NCBI GenBank assembly: GCA_001917585.1
Contig: MNEG01000043.1
Location: forward strand, 1-60,858
Source of the DNA: Candidatus Rokubacteria bacterium 13_1_40CM_68_15
GTDB taxonomy: Bacteria > Methylomirabilota > Methylomirabilia > Rokubacteriales > CSP1-6
Direction of reading: 5' to 3'
DNA: 60,858 nucleotides
Every line of letters starts with the position of its first letter. Positions within the stretch are counted from its first letter, which is position 1. The notes below the pieces were generated by a model that did no database searches, had not been told where the DNA came from, and saw only the letters and a list, made by a program, of their open reading frames with translations. Shown in pieces: positions 44,677-52,085 of this stretch. Made by a program: the position numbers and the translations under genes.

Positions 44677-46917
44677 TCAGAAGAGATCGAGCTGAGGCGA
44701 GGGCTCGTCGTCCAGGGGCGGGCGGAGACCCTCGTTCTCGGCGAATGGTCGGAACCGTGCCCAGATTTCTGCCACCTTCCCCTGGTAATACTCGACGTTC
44801 TCATCGGGACGCTCGACGCTCCACTCGCTGAGAAGCCGCGCCTGCTCGTTGACGGTGACGTTCACGCCGCGGCCAGCGACGTAGTACGAGATCTGGTCGC
44901 CGGGCTGCCAGATGCGGCCGGCGGCGGTCGCCAGCTCGTACGCCGCCGCGGGGCTCCGGACGCCCGCGGCGATCTTTTCGCGGTACGCCTCGAGCGTGTC
45001 GCCCAGCGTCTCCGTCCGCGCGAACATCCTCGCCGGCACCCGACGGCGCGCGAAGTCCTCGAGCCAGCGGTCGACGACCGCCCGGACTTCCTTGCCCCGG
45101 CTCTCGAGCAGCAGCCGCACGATCTCCGCGATGAGACGCCGCTGGAAGGGCTCGAGCCCGCGCGACCGGAACCCCGAGCCCTTGAGGGTGACGCGACCCT
45201 GCTCATCGAGCAGCGCGTAGGTCTTCAGCTTGTACGAGAGGAACGCAACGTAGCGCCCGTCGAGCTCGAGACGAATGCCGTCGGGCAGCGTCGCGGCGAT
45301 CCGCTCGAGCAGCGCGTCGTCGTCGTCGTCGGGCCGGTGATCGGGCGGAGGCACGAAGTACACGCCGTCGGTGTCGGCTTCCAGGGGCACGCAGCCGAGC
45401 GCGCCAAGTCGATCGATGATTCCGGTCACGACCTCGCGTCCCTCGACGGTGACGCGATCGGCCGCCGCGAAGTCGTTCCAGTGGCCCGTGCTGAACGCGA
45501 GATACCCGTAGAAGGCGTTGATGAGGATCTTGAAGGATTGGGCGAGGGCGCCGTGATGCTGGCGCTCGAGCGGCGTCGAAGCGTGCCGGGCCAGTCGCTT
45601 GGCCGTCACACGGCGCTCGGTGAGATCGTGAAGGAGCGCGAGGAAGAAGCCGGCCTCGTCCGACGCGGGGCCGATGCCGCGCGCCAGCATCAGTGACGGA
45701 TACAGCGACGTGACGTCCACGTGCAGCGTGGGGCGGGCGACGCCTTGCTGGAAGAGCGCGACGTGGCCGCCTCCGACGTGAGCGGGTGGCCCCGGCAACG
45801 GCACGGCGTGCCGATGCCGAAGACTTTCGCGCAGCATCAGGGCGTCGATCTTGGCGGCGGCACCGCGGAGCGCCGTCGACTGATAGTCGAAGGGGACGAG
45901 CTGGGCTTGCGCGAACACCGGCGGCGCCAGGAGCCCGGCAACGCCGAGCGTCTCGACGGCGTCGTCGAGCGCATAGGCCATGAGGCGATCGGGATCGTCT
46001 CGGAACAGCTCGGGGATCGCGGCGGCATCGACGTACGTGCGGTCGGCCGCGGCCACGCCCAGGTGGCGTGCGATCTCCTTGAGCCCGAAGCCGGGCAGGT
46101 CCCGGGCGCCCACGTCATGGAGCTGGGCAAGGATCCAGGTGTCGATGATGTGGCGGCCGGCGACCTCGTAGCGGCGATAACCGATTCCGCGCTCGGCGAT
46201 CTGGAGTCGCGCCGGGCGGCCCGCGAGCTGGCTCCCGTCGCGGCCCCACGCCAGCGTCACGCCGTAGCGGCGTGCGCGCGCTTCGAGATACTCGAGGTCG
46301 AAGCGGAAGATATTGTGACCTTCGATGACGTCGGGGTCCAGCTCCTGCACGATTCGCACGCACTCCCCGAGCAGGGTGGCCTCGTCGAGATGGTCGCCGC
46401 GAATCACCTGCCTGAAGCCGGTGGAATCGGCGAGGGCAACGGCGACGATGCGATCGCCCGGCCGAGCGGCGCTCGGGAACTCGAAGCCGTCCGTCGTCAC
46501 CACCTCGATGTCCAGCGCGAGGCGTCGGAGGTCCCCGAACGTGAGGCCGCCGAACGACGTGCGTCCGGACATGAGCAGGTACTGGTGCATCGGGTCGGCA
46601 AGGAAGAGATAGGGCGTTTCCGGTGCGCCCGGCGCGAGAGGGGACCGCTCCCGGCAACGATCACGCGCGCCCACGGCGTAGCCCCACGATTCGAAGCGCG
46701 CGAGCCAGCGGAGGGCACCCTTGCCCTCGAGCGGGATGAGATCGACCAGGCCGGAAATATCGGCTACCAATGATCGATCCGCGGCCAGGAGGAAAGGTTG
46801 GAAGATCGCGGTCTCGGTCTTCAGGCCTACGGGCTCGCGGAAATAAAGCCGGACTGCTCGGCCGTCGTGAGCCAGGTGCCCGGCGACGAGACCGGGCGTG
46901 ACGTCTCTCGAGCTCAG
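44677..46917 (-). CDS. polB: Family B DNA polymerase (Pol II-like)
   Basis: A 746-residue polymerase. Proofreading exonuclease motifs are ALDIEVVT, GHNIFRFDLEYL and YALDDAVET; polymerase motifs are DVTSLYPSLM, KILINAFYGYL and EADTDGVYF. The protein ends in PQLDLF, a canonical sliding-clamp-binding motif, so it is likely recruited to replication forks for repair or damage tolerance. No ATG, GTG or TTG fits the N-terminus. The frame upstream of TTG 46770 still reads protein-like (VTPGLVAGHLAHDGRAVRL), and CTG 46917 overlaps the stop of the upstream gene with AGGA before it, so I place the start there. TTG 46770 would give 697 residues. Confidence 0.9.
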   Translation of the reverse strand: MSSRDVTPGLVAGHLAHDGRAVRLYFREPVGLKTETAIFQPFLLAADRSLVADISGLVDLIPLEGKGALRWLARFESWGYAVGARDRCRERSPLAPGAPETPYLFLADPMHQYLLMSGRTSFGGLTFGDLRRLALDIEVVTTDGFEFPSAARPGDRIVAVALADSTGFRQVIRGDHLDEATLLGECVRIVQELDPDVIEGHNIFRFDLEYLEARARRYGVTLAWGRDGSQLAGRPARLQIAERGIGYRRYEVAGRHIIDTWILAQLHDVGARDLPGFGLKEIARHLGVAAADRTYVDAAAIPELFRDDPDRLMAYALDDAVETLGVAGLLAPPVFAQAQLVPFDYQSTALRGAAAKIDALMLRESLRHRHAVPLPGPPAHVGGGHVALFQQGVARPTLHVDVTSLYPSLMLARGIGPASDEAGFFLALLHDLTERRVTAKRLARHASTPLERQHHGALAQSFKILINAFYGYLAFSTGHWNDFAAADRVTVEGREVVTGIIDRLGALGCVPLEADTDGVYFVPPPDHRPDDDDDALLERIAATLPDGIRLELDGRYVAFLSYKLKTYALLDEQGRVTLKGSGFRSRGLEPFQRRLIAEIVRLLLESRGKEVRAVVDRWLEDFARRRVPARMFARTETLGDTLEAYREKIAAGVRSPAAAYELATAAGRIWQPGDQISYYVAGRGVNVTVNEQARLLSEWSVERPDENVEYYQGKVAEIWARFRPFAENEGLRPPLDDEPSPQLDLF

Positions 46918-47531
46918 CGCGGTACTTCCTCGATCGCCGCGCGGTACTGTGCGAGGTCGACGAGGCCGACGAGTGCGCGACCGGTCTCCGGGAAGATGAC
47001 GGTCGGGATGGAGCGCACGCCTTCCTCGGCGGCTTCGGTGTAGTCCTTGACGACAGCGTCGCGTCCGGCGCCGCCTCGATAGTCGGCGAGAAACCGCTCC
47101 GCGTCGAGGTTGGCTTCGCCCGCGATCTTCACCACTTCGCTCAGGTCGGCGATGTTGCGGCTTTCAGTGAAGAATGCGCGATAGAGCCGGAGGTGGAGGC
47201 GGTCGAACGCCTCGGTGCCCTGGAGCGCCGCGCACTTGGCGGCTTCGAGCCCCGGCAGGCTCCAGTTCGGATAGTGCTCAGCGTGGCGCCACGGGTTGAA
47301 GGCGATTCCGTCGGGCTTCGCCATCTCTCCGCAGCGCAGCCATGCCTGCTCGCGGTAGGTTCCTTTGAACGACGCGGTCGGATCAGGGGCGGGCCTCAGG
47401 GGGAAAGCGCGGTGCTCGAGCACGAGCGAATCACCCAACTCCTCTTCGAGACGCCGGAGGCGAACCGCCGCCGGATAGCACCACGGTCAGAGGTAATCGG
47501 AGTAAACGATCGCCCGAACCGGTGACTTCAT
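46914..47531 (-). CDS. DsbA/FrnE-family thiol oxidoreductase with in-frame UGA (probable selenocysteine)
   Basis: A 205-residue thioredoxin-fold protein if the TGA at 47487-47489 is decoded. It starts MKSPVRAIVYSDYL, then UGA as residue 15, then PWCYPAAVRLRRLEEE, so the motif is U-P-W-C in place of the CPWC of FrnE-type proteins. The same frame continues for 190 codons with LEHRAFPLRPAPDP, LYRAFFTESRNI and the cis-proline SIPTVIF. There is no signal peptide, so it is cytoplasmic. Without decoding, only a 14-residue peptide would be made. A SECIS-like hairpin follows at 47452-47473. It has its own promoter and overlaps polB. Confidence 0.82.
47452..47473 (-). promoter_or_regulatory. Candidate SECIS element of the DsbA-like gene
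   Basis: On the minus strand, bases 14 to 35 after the UGA form an imperfect GC-rich stem (CGGCGGCGG against CCTCCGGCG, two mismatches) with a TTCG apical loop that starts 22 bases after the UGA, the same distance as in the rhodanese gene. GGTT at the apex recalls the GGT of known bacterial SECIS loops. Confidence 0.5.
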
Positions 47532-47538
47532 CGAGCGG

Positions 47539-47566
47539 ATTGTACCCGCGACCGATGTATGCTCAA
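47539..47566 (-). promoter_or_regulatory. Promoter of the DsbA-like/polB operon
   Basis: Reading on the minus strand, TTGAGC (47561-47566) is followed after 16 bases by TACAAT (47539-47544), 7 bases before the ATG, so the mRNA would be nearly leaderless. The -35 lies inside the start of the divergent hydrolase gene. Confidence 0.5.
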
Positions 47567-48410
47567 AGCCGTGCCGCGCGTGTTCCCGCTCGCGGTTGTC
47601 GGCCTGATCGCTGCTGCCTGCGCCTCGTCCACCGTACGATTCCCCAACGCGGCGCCAGCCACGCCGCGAGAGGTGCCGGCGCAACTGTACACGCCGTCCG
47701 GGACGGGGCCGTTCCCCGCCGTCGTGCTCCTCCACGGCTGTCACGGAGTGTCGGCGTCGACACGACAGTGGGCGCGCTGGTTCAGGGATCGCGGGTACCT
47801 GGCGCTCGTCGTCGACAGCTGGGCGGCGCGCGGAATGACCGAAGGATGCTCGCCGACCTCACCCGACGTTCCGAACACCGAACGCTTCGACGACGGCGTG
47901 GGCGCATTGCGATTCCTGCAGGCACGCGGTGACGTCGACCGCGAACACGTCGGCGTCATCGGCTGGTCCAACGGCGGCGTGTTCGCCCTGGCTCTCGTCA
48001 ATGGCCCCAGCCACGAACGGGCGCGCCAGCGCGGTGTCGTGATGCCCGAGCCGGGTTATCGCGCCGCCGTGGGCGTGTATCCCGGCGGCTGTGAATCGCT
48101 GATCCCTCAGCTCGCCATTCGGCCCCTGCTGGTGCTGATCGGCGCTGCCGACGATTGGACCGCGCCGACGCCGTGCGTGCGGATGGCCGAGTCGATGCGC
48201 CGCCGCGGCGCTGACGTCTCCGTCGTGCTCTATCCCGGAGCCTTCCACTACTTCGACGTCGAGGGGCAGCCGCGGACGTTTCTCCCCGACGTGGTCAAGG
48301 ACGAGCGGACGGGCGAGATCGGGGCGACTGTTGCTTACGATCCGCAGGCCGACGCCGACGCTCACCGTCGGGTCGCCGAGTTCTTCGGGTATCATCTGCG
48401 CCGACAATGA
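47559..48410 (+). CDS. Dienelactone hydrolase-family lipoprotein
   Basis: A 283-residue alpha/beta hydrolase with a lipoprotein signal ending LIAAAC, so it is probably anchored outside the inner membrane. The oxyanion strand is VVLLHGCHGVS, the nucleophile is Ser137 in GWSNGGV, where classical dienelactone hydrolases have Cys, and the late Asp and His are in GAADDWTAPTPC and GAFHYFD. The substrate is unknown. It is divergent from the DsbA-like gene, and their promoters overlap. Confidence 0.85.
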   Translation: MLKAVPRVFPLAVVGLIAAACASSTVRFPNAAPATPREVPAQLYTPSGTGPFPAVVLLHGCHGVSASTRQWARWFRDRGYLALVVDSWAARGMTEGCSPTSPDVPNTERFDDGVGALRFLQARGDVDREHVGVIGWSNGGVFALALVNGPSHERARQRGVVMPEPGYRAAVGVYPGGCESLIPQLAIRPLLVLIGAADDWTAPTPCVRMAESMRRRGADVSVVLYPGAFHYFDVEGQPRTFLPDVVKDERTGEIGATVAYDPQADADAHRRVAEFFGYHLRRQ

Positions 48411-48429
48411 CGCACGGGGAGAGCAGAGC

Positions 48430-49192
48430 ATGGATCTCGGACTGAGAGGCAAGGTCGCGCTCGTCACGGCGGCGAGCAAGGGAATGGGCAAGGCGTGCTC
48501 GATGGGCTTCGCTGCCGAGGGCGCCCGCGTGGCCATGTGCGCTCGCACCGAGGCCGACGTCAAGACCGCTGCGGAGGAGGTGCGCGCCAAGACCGGAGCC
48601 GAAGTCCTCGCGATGACGGCCGACGTCACCAAGGCCGACGACGTGAAATCGGTCGTCGCGCGGACGAAGCAGACGTTCGGCGGGATCGACGTGCTCGTCG
48701 CGAACTGCGGCGGCCCGCCCCGGGGCGGCCTGCAGGAGATGACCGACGAGCAGTGGTACGGCGCGTTCGAGGTGTCGCTGTTGTCGGTGGTGAGGCTGGT
48801 CCGCGAGGTGGCGCCGATCATGCGCGCCCGCAAGTGGGGCCGCATCCTCACGATCCAGTCGGTGTCGGTCAAGCAGCCGGTGGACGGACTCCTGCCCGGG
48901 CGTGGCCGGCCTCAGCAAGACACTGGCGCCCGAGCTCGGCAAGGACAACATCACCATCAATGTCGTGTGCCCCGGTCGGATCATGACCGATCGATTCCTC
49001 GGTGGAGCCAAGCAAGCCGGCATGCCGGTGGACGAGTACGTCGCGCAGAGCGCCAGGGACGTTCCGCTGGGCCGCATCGGCACTCCCGAGGAGTTCGCGA
49101 ACGTCGTCGTCTTCCTCGCCTCCGAGAAGGCCTCGTACGTGACGGGGGTGGTGATCCAGGTGGACGGAGGCATGGTGCGGGGGATCGTCTAG
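48430..49192 (+). pseudogene. SDR-family gene inactivated by a small deletion
   Basis: The first 155 codons read as an SDR (LVTAASKGMGKACSMGFAAE, VLVANCGGPPRGGLQEM, WGRILTIQSVSVKQPVDGLL). The homologous end (VAGLSKTLAPELGKDNITIN through VTGVVIQVDGGMVRGIV) continues in a different frame from 48896. Between them homologs have a segment like LSNAVRP, which is missing; roughly 17 bases seem lost at 48892-48898, removing the active-site region and shifting the frame. It is a pseudogene or an assembly fault. The ribosome site before the ATG is intact. Confidence 0.85.
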
Positions 49193-49198
49193 CGCGCA

Positions 49199-49996
49199 AT
49201 GTTCGGCGGGCTCCGCGGGGCGTTCTCGCGGTTCATCGCCGGCGACGGACTTTTCCTCGCCGCTGGCCTCGCTTTCTTCTTTCTCGTCAGCCTCATCCCG
49301 CTGACGCTGCTCGGCGTCTCCATCGTCGGCTTCGTGCTTTCCTCCGAGCAGGCGGCGCAGGAGGTCGTCGGGCAGCTCGCTCGTAACTTCCCCGTGTACC
49401 GAACCCAGATCGCGCGCATCCTCCTCCGCATCGTGCAGACACGGAAGACGTCGGGTGCGGTCGGGACGCTGGTGCTGCTCGTCTTCGCCTCGCCGCTCTT
49501 CGGCGCCGCCCGGCTCGTCATGCACCGCATGCTCGGCATCCGCACCGGACGGGGCTTCGTGCGGAACGTCGTCGTCAACGCGGGCATGGCGCTGCTGCTC
49601 GGTATTTTCCTGTTCGCCATCGTGGTGATGACGTGGGTGCTCCAGTGGGTCCAGGAGCTGCTGGAGCCCGTGCACGTGCCGGGGCAGTGGATCAGGTGGG
49701 CGACGCTGGCGATCAGCCTCGGGCTCTCGTCGGCGATGTTCTACCTCGGCTACCGTTATATGCCGTACCGCAGGGTGGGGGTCGGTCCCGCACTGGCCGG
49801 GGGCATCGTGGCCGGCGTCCTGTGGGAGGTCGCCAAGCAGCTCTTCAGGCTCTACATCCGCCAGGTCGGTGTTTACGACCAGATCTATGGACCGTTCGCC
49901 GTCCTCATCGCCTTCATCATGTTCGTGTACTACTCGGCGGTCGTCTTCGTCATGGGCGCCGCCTATGTCGCGGCGCTCGACGCCCGCCGACGTTGA
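49199..49996 (+). CDS. YihY/BrkB-family membrane protein
   Basis: A 265-residue protein with six helices: LFLAAGLAFFFLVSLIPLTL, LVLLVFASPLFGAARLV, LLLGIFLFAIVVMTWVL, and near the end GVYDQIYGPFAVLIAFIMF with VYYSAVVFVMGAAYVAAL. The family was once thought to be RNase BN; its present role is unclear, possibly transport. It begins 6 bases after the disrupted SDR gene and ends inside a long hairpin. Confidence 0.92.
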   Translation: MFGGLRGAFSRFIAGDGLFLAAGLAFFFLVSLIPLTLLGVSIVGFVLSSEQAAQEVVGQLARNFPVYRTQIARILLRIVQTRKTSGAVGTLVLLVFASPLFGAARLVMHRMLGIRTGRGFVRNVVVNAGMALLLGIFLFAIVVMTWVLQWVQELLEPVHVPGQWIRWATLAISLGLSSAMFYLGYRYMPYRRVGVGPALAGGIVAGVLWEVAKQLFRLYIRQVGVYDQIYGPFAVLIAFIMFVYYSAVVFVMGAAYVAALDARRR

Positions 49997-50036
49997 GTTG
50001 GAGGGGGCACCGGAGGCCCCCTCCAACTTAACGTCG
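49988..50036. terminator. Long hairpin at the end of the YihY gene
   Basis: A 21-bp stem with a single G-U pair (left arm 49988-50008, right arm 50016-50036) and a 7-base loop ACCGGAG. The stop codon of the YihY gene lies in the left arm. No T-run follows, so it may be a structural terminator or a dispersed palindrome; its core (GTTGGAGGGGGC) resembles the hairpins at 20990 and 32084. Confidence 0.7.
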
Positions 50037-50167
50037 GCCCCACGCGCGCCCCCTCCAAACGGTCGGAACGGCGCTGCTCCCCACTGGGGGTCGGCCGCCC
50101 ACACGGTTAGCGATGAAATTCTGCTATCTTGTGCGCCGCCGTTGCGGGGAGGTTCAAGGGGGCTCGC

Positions 50168-51079
50168 ATGATCCTCAAGGACAGGGTGGCGGTGGTAACC
50201 GGCGCAGCACGCGGAATCGGGCGCGAGATTGCCCTCTTGATGGCCCGGCTCGGCGCCCGCGTGGTGGTGAACGACTACGGCGGCTCCGAGGGTGGCCAGG
50301 GCGCCACCCAGGCTCCCGCGAACGAGGTGGTGGAGGAGATCCGGAAGGCCGGCGGCCAGGCCGTGGCCAACTACGACTCGGTCGCGACGATGGCCGGGGG
50401 CGAGCACATCGTCCAGACGGCGATCGACGCCTTCGGGCGCGTGGATATCGTCGTCAACAACGCCGGAATCCTCCGAGACCGGATGATCTTCAACATGACC
50501 GAGGAAGAGTGGGACGCCGTCCTGAACACGCACCTGAAGGGCACCTTCGCGGTCACGCGGGCGGCGGCGCCGCGGATGAAGGAGCAGCGCGCGGGGCGCT
50601 TCATCAACATGACGTCCACCTCCGGCCTCGTTGGCAACATCGGGCAGGCTAACTACGCGGCGGCCAAGCTCGGCATCGTAGGACTGACCAAGGTGGTGGC
50701 CCTGGACATGGCACGCTACAACGTCACCGCCAATTGCATCTCCCCATTCGCCTGGACGCGCATGATCGGCACCATCCCGACCGAGACGGACGCTCAGAAG
50801 GCCCGCGTCGAGAAGATCAAGAAGATGTCGCCCGCCCACATTGCCCCGGTGGCGGCCTTCCTCGCCTCCGATGCGGCCAAGGACATCACCGGTCAGGTCA
50901 TCGGGGTCCGGGGCAAGGAGATCATGCTCTTCGGGCACATGCGTCCCATCATGCGAATCCATCACGCCGACGGCTGGACGGTCGAACGCCTGTCCGAGAT
51001 GTGCGCCGGAACGCTGCAGCACCACCTCGTCCCGCTCGACACGTCTGGTCAGTATTTCAACTACGACCCTCTCGTCTAG
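50168..51079 (+). CDS. SDR-family (3R)-hydroxyacyl-CoA dehydrogenase-like protein
   Basis: A 303-residue protein: VAVVTGAARGIGREIALLMA, VNDYGGSEGGQG, IVVNNAGILRDRMIFNM, and the catalytic motif ANYAAAKLGIVGLTK with Tyr and Lys four apart. The insertion YGGSEGGQ and the extended C-terminus (GHMRPIMRIHHADGWTVE) match dehydrogenases of the peroxisomal multifunctional enzyme type used in beta-oxidation. AAGGGGG precedes the ATG. It stands alone with a terminator behind it. Confidence 0.9.
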   Translation: MILKDRVAVVTGAARGIGREIALLMARLGARVVVNDYGGSEGGQGATQAPANEVVEEIRKAGGQAVANYDSVATMAGGEHIVQTAIDAFGRVDIVVNNAGILRDRMIFNMTEEEWDAVLNTHLKGTFAVTRAAAPRMKEQRAGRFINMTSTSGLVGNIGQANYAAAKLGIVGLTKVVALDMARYNVTANCISPFAWTRMIGTIPTETDAQKARVEKIKKMSPAHIAPVAAFLASDAAKDITGQVIGVRGKEIMLFGHMRPIMRIHHADGWTVERLSEMCAGTLQHHLVPLDTSGQYFNYDPLV

Positions 51080-51108
51080 CTCATTCGGCTGTCAGGTTTT
51101 CCGACGGT

Positions 51109-51138
51109 GGCGGCGATTCACTCGCCGCCCAGATTTTT
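51109..51138 (+). terminator. Rho-independent terminator
   Basis: GGCGGCGA pairs with TCGCCGCC over a 5-base loop (8 bp, perfect), followed by CAGATTTTT. It lies 30 bases after the SDR stop. Confidence 0.85.
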
Positions 51139-51161
51139 GTCAGTCTCACAATTGAACTTTC

Positions 51162-51177
51162 CACAAAAAATTTTGTG
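51162..51177. promoter_or_regulatory. AT-rich palindrome, possible operator
   Basis: CACAAAA and TTTTGTG flank two A residues, a perfect 16-base palindrome in an otherwise GC-rich region, about 80 bases before the lipoprotein peptidase coding start. TTGAAC at 51152 could be a -35 box next to it. Confidence 0.35.
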
Positions 51178-51251
51178 AAATCCTCTTCCCCTTCTTCGAA
51201 GTTCGTGTAAGAATCCCCGTCCGAGTAGGAAAGGGTTTTCATACGAGACAC

Positions 51252-52085
51252 CTGGGCCTGTTCGTCCTACTGATCGTCGCGCTCGTCTCGGGCTGCGGTA
51301 GCGGCCGTCTTGTCGTTCCCGTCACGATCGAGCCCAGTCTGCTGACGCTCCCCGACAGCTCGCGCGTCATGACGACGCACGAACAGGCCGTCCGTGGCAT
51401 TGCGGCCATCCTCGTGAGCGATCTACATCTGCCGGTGCCCGAGCAGGTCACCGTCTTCGTCTATGACTCGCGGCGGGTGTTCGAGCGCGGGCTCGTCAAC
51501 GACGCCAACGTGTCGCCCGCGCGTGCCGCCGAGCTGTCCGACTTCGCCATCGGCATCGGCAAGCGGCGGCAGCTCCTCCTCAACGATGAAGGCGCCGACC
51601 GGGCCGGCCGCGAGTGGCTCCGACTGATTGCCCACGAGATGGCCCACGTCTGTCAGATCGAGCTCGCTCAGGGCGAGGGCCTCGCCGAGCAGTGGCTGGC
51701 CGAGGGCATGGCGGAGTGGGTCGCCTTCCGCGTGCTCGAGCGCCTGGGGATGGACTCGATGGAGCGCCGGCGGACGGTTTCCCGGTCTGGCATCCGCAAT
51801 CACGCTGCCCTCGTCGCAGCTCGTCTCGACCTCGAGACGCTCGGCTCCCCGCGGGGGTTCACGGTGCGCCATCGCAAGGAGGGCTCGCTGCCCACCTACC
51901 AGCTGGCGTTCCTGATGGCGGATTACCTCATCGAGCGTGACGGCTTCGACCGGGTGGTCGAGTACTTCCGCTCGTTCTCGCGCGGCCAGGATCGCCAGGG
52001 CAACTTCAGCCGCGCCTTCGGTCAGAGCATCGAGCAGTTCGAGCGCGAGGTTCTGGCGTACCTGAAGTCGTCGGTTGCCCCGTAG
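51252..52085 (+). CDS. Lipoprotein zinc peptidase (MA-like)
   Basis: About 277 residues. The N-terminus has a lipobox (LFVLLIVALVSGC) and the body has the gluzincin site RLIAHEMAHVCQIELAQGEG with a downstream Glu in EGMAEWVAF. It is probably a surface-anchored metallopeptidase. No ATG, GTG or TTG lies in frame upstream of the lipobox, though AGGAAAGGG at 51228-51236 looks like a ribosome site; CTG 51252 is given as a stand-in, and ACG 51243 or an indel is possible. An ATG at 51369 would cut off the whole signal. The PhoD gene overlaps its stop. Confidence 0.75.
   Translation: MGLFVLLIVALVSGCGSGRLVVPVTIEPSLLTLPDSSRVMTTHEQAVRGIAAILVSDLHLPVPEQVTVFVYDSRRVFERGLVNDANVSPARAAELSDFAIGIGKRRQLLLNDEGADRAGREWLRLIAHEMAHVCQIELAQGEGLAEQWLAEGMAEWVAFRVLERLGMDSMERRRTVSRSGIRNHAALVAARLDLETLGSPRGFTVRHRKEGSLPTYQLAFLMADYLIERDGFDRVVEYFRSFSRGQDRQGNFSRAFGQSIEQFEREVLAYLKSSVAP

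Noticed and set aside
48430..49192. A third selenoprotein at the disrupted SDR gene
   Set aside because: The break is a frame change with missing codons, not an in-frame UGA, and that site is not a cysteine in the family.
48869..51025. A 718-codon minus-strand frame covering the YihY and SDR genes
   Set aside because: It is rich in His, Asp and Glu without structure, antisense to clear genes, and crosses a strong hairpin.
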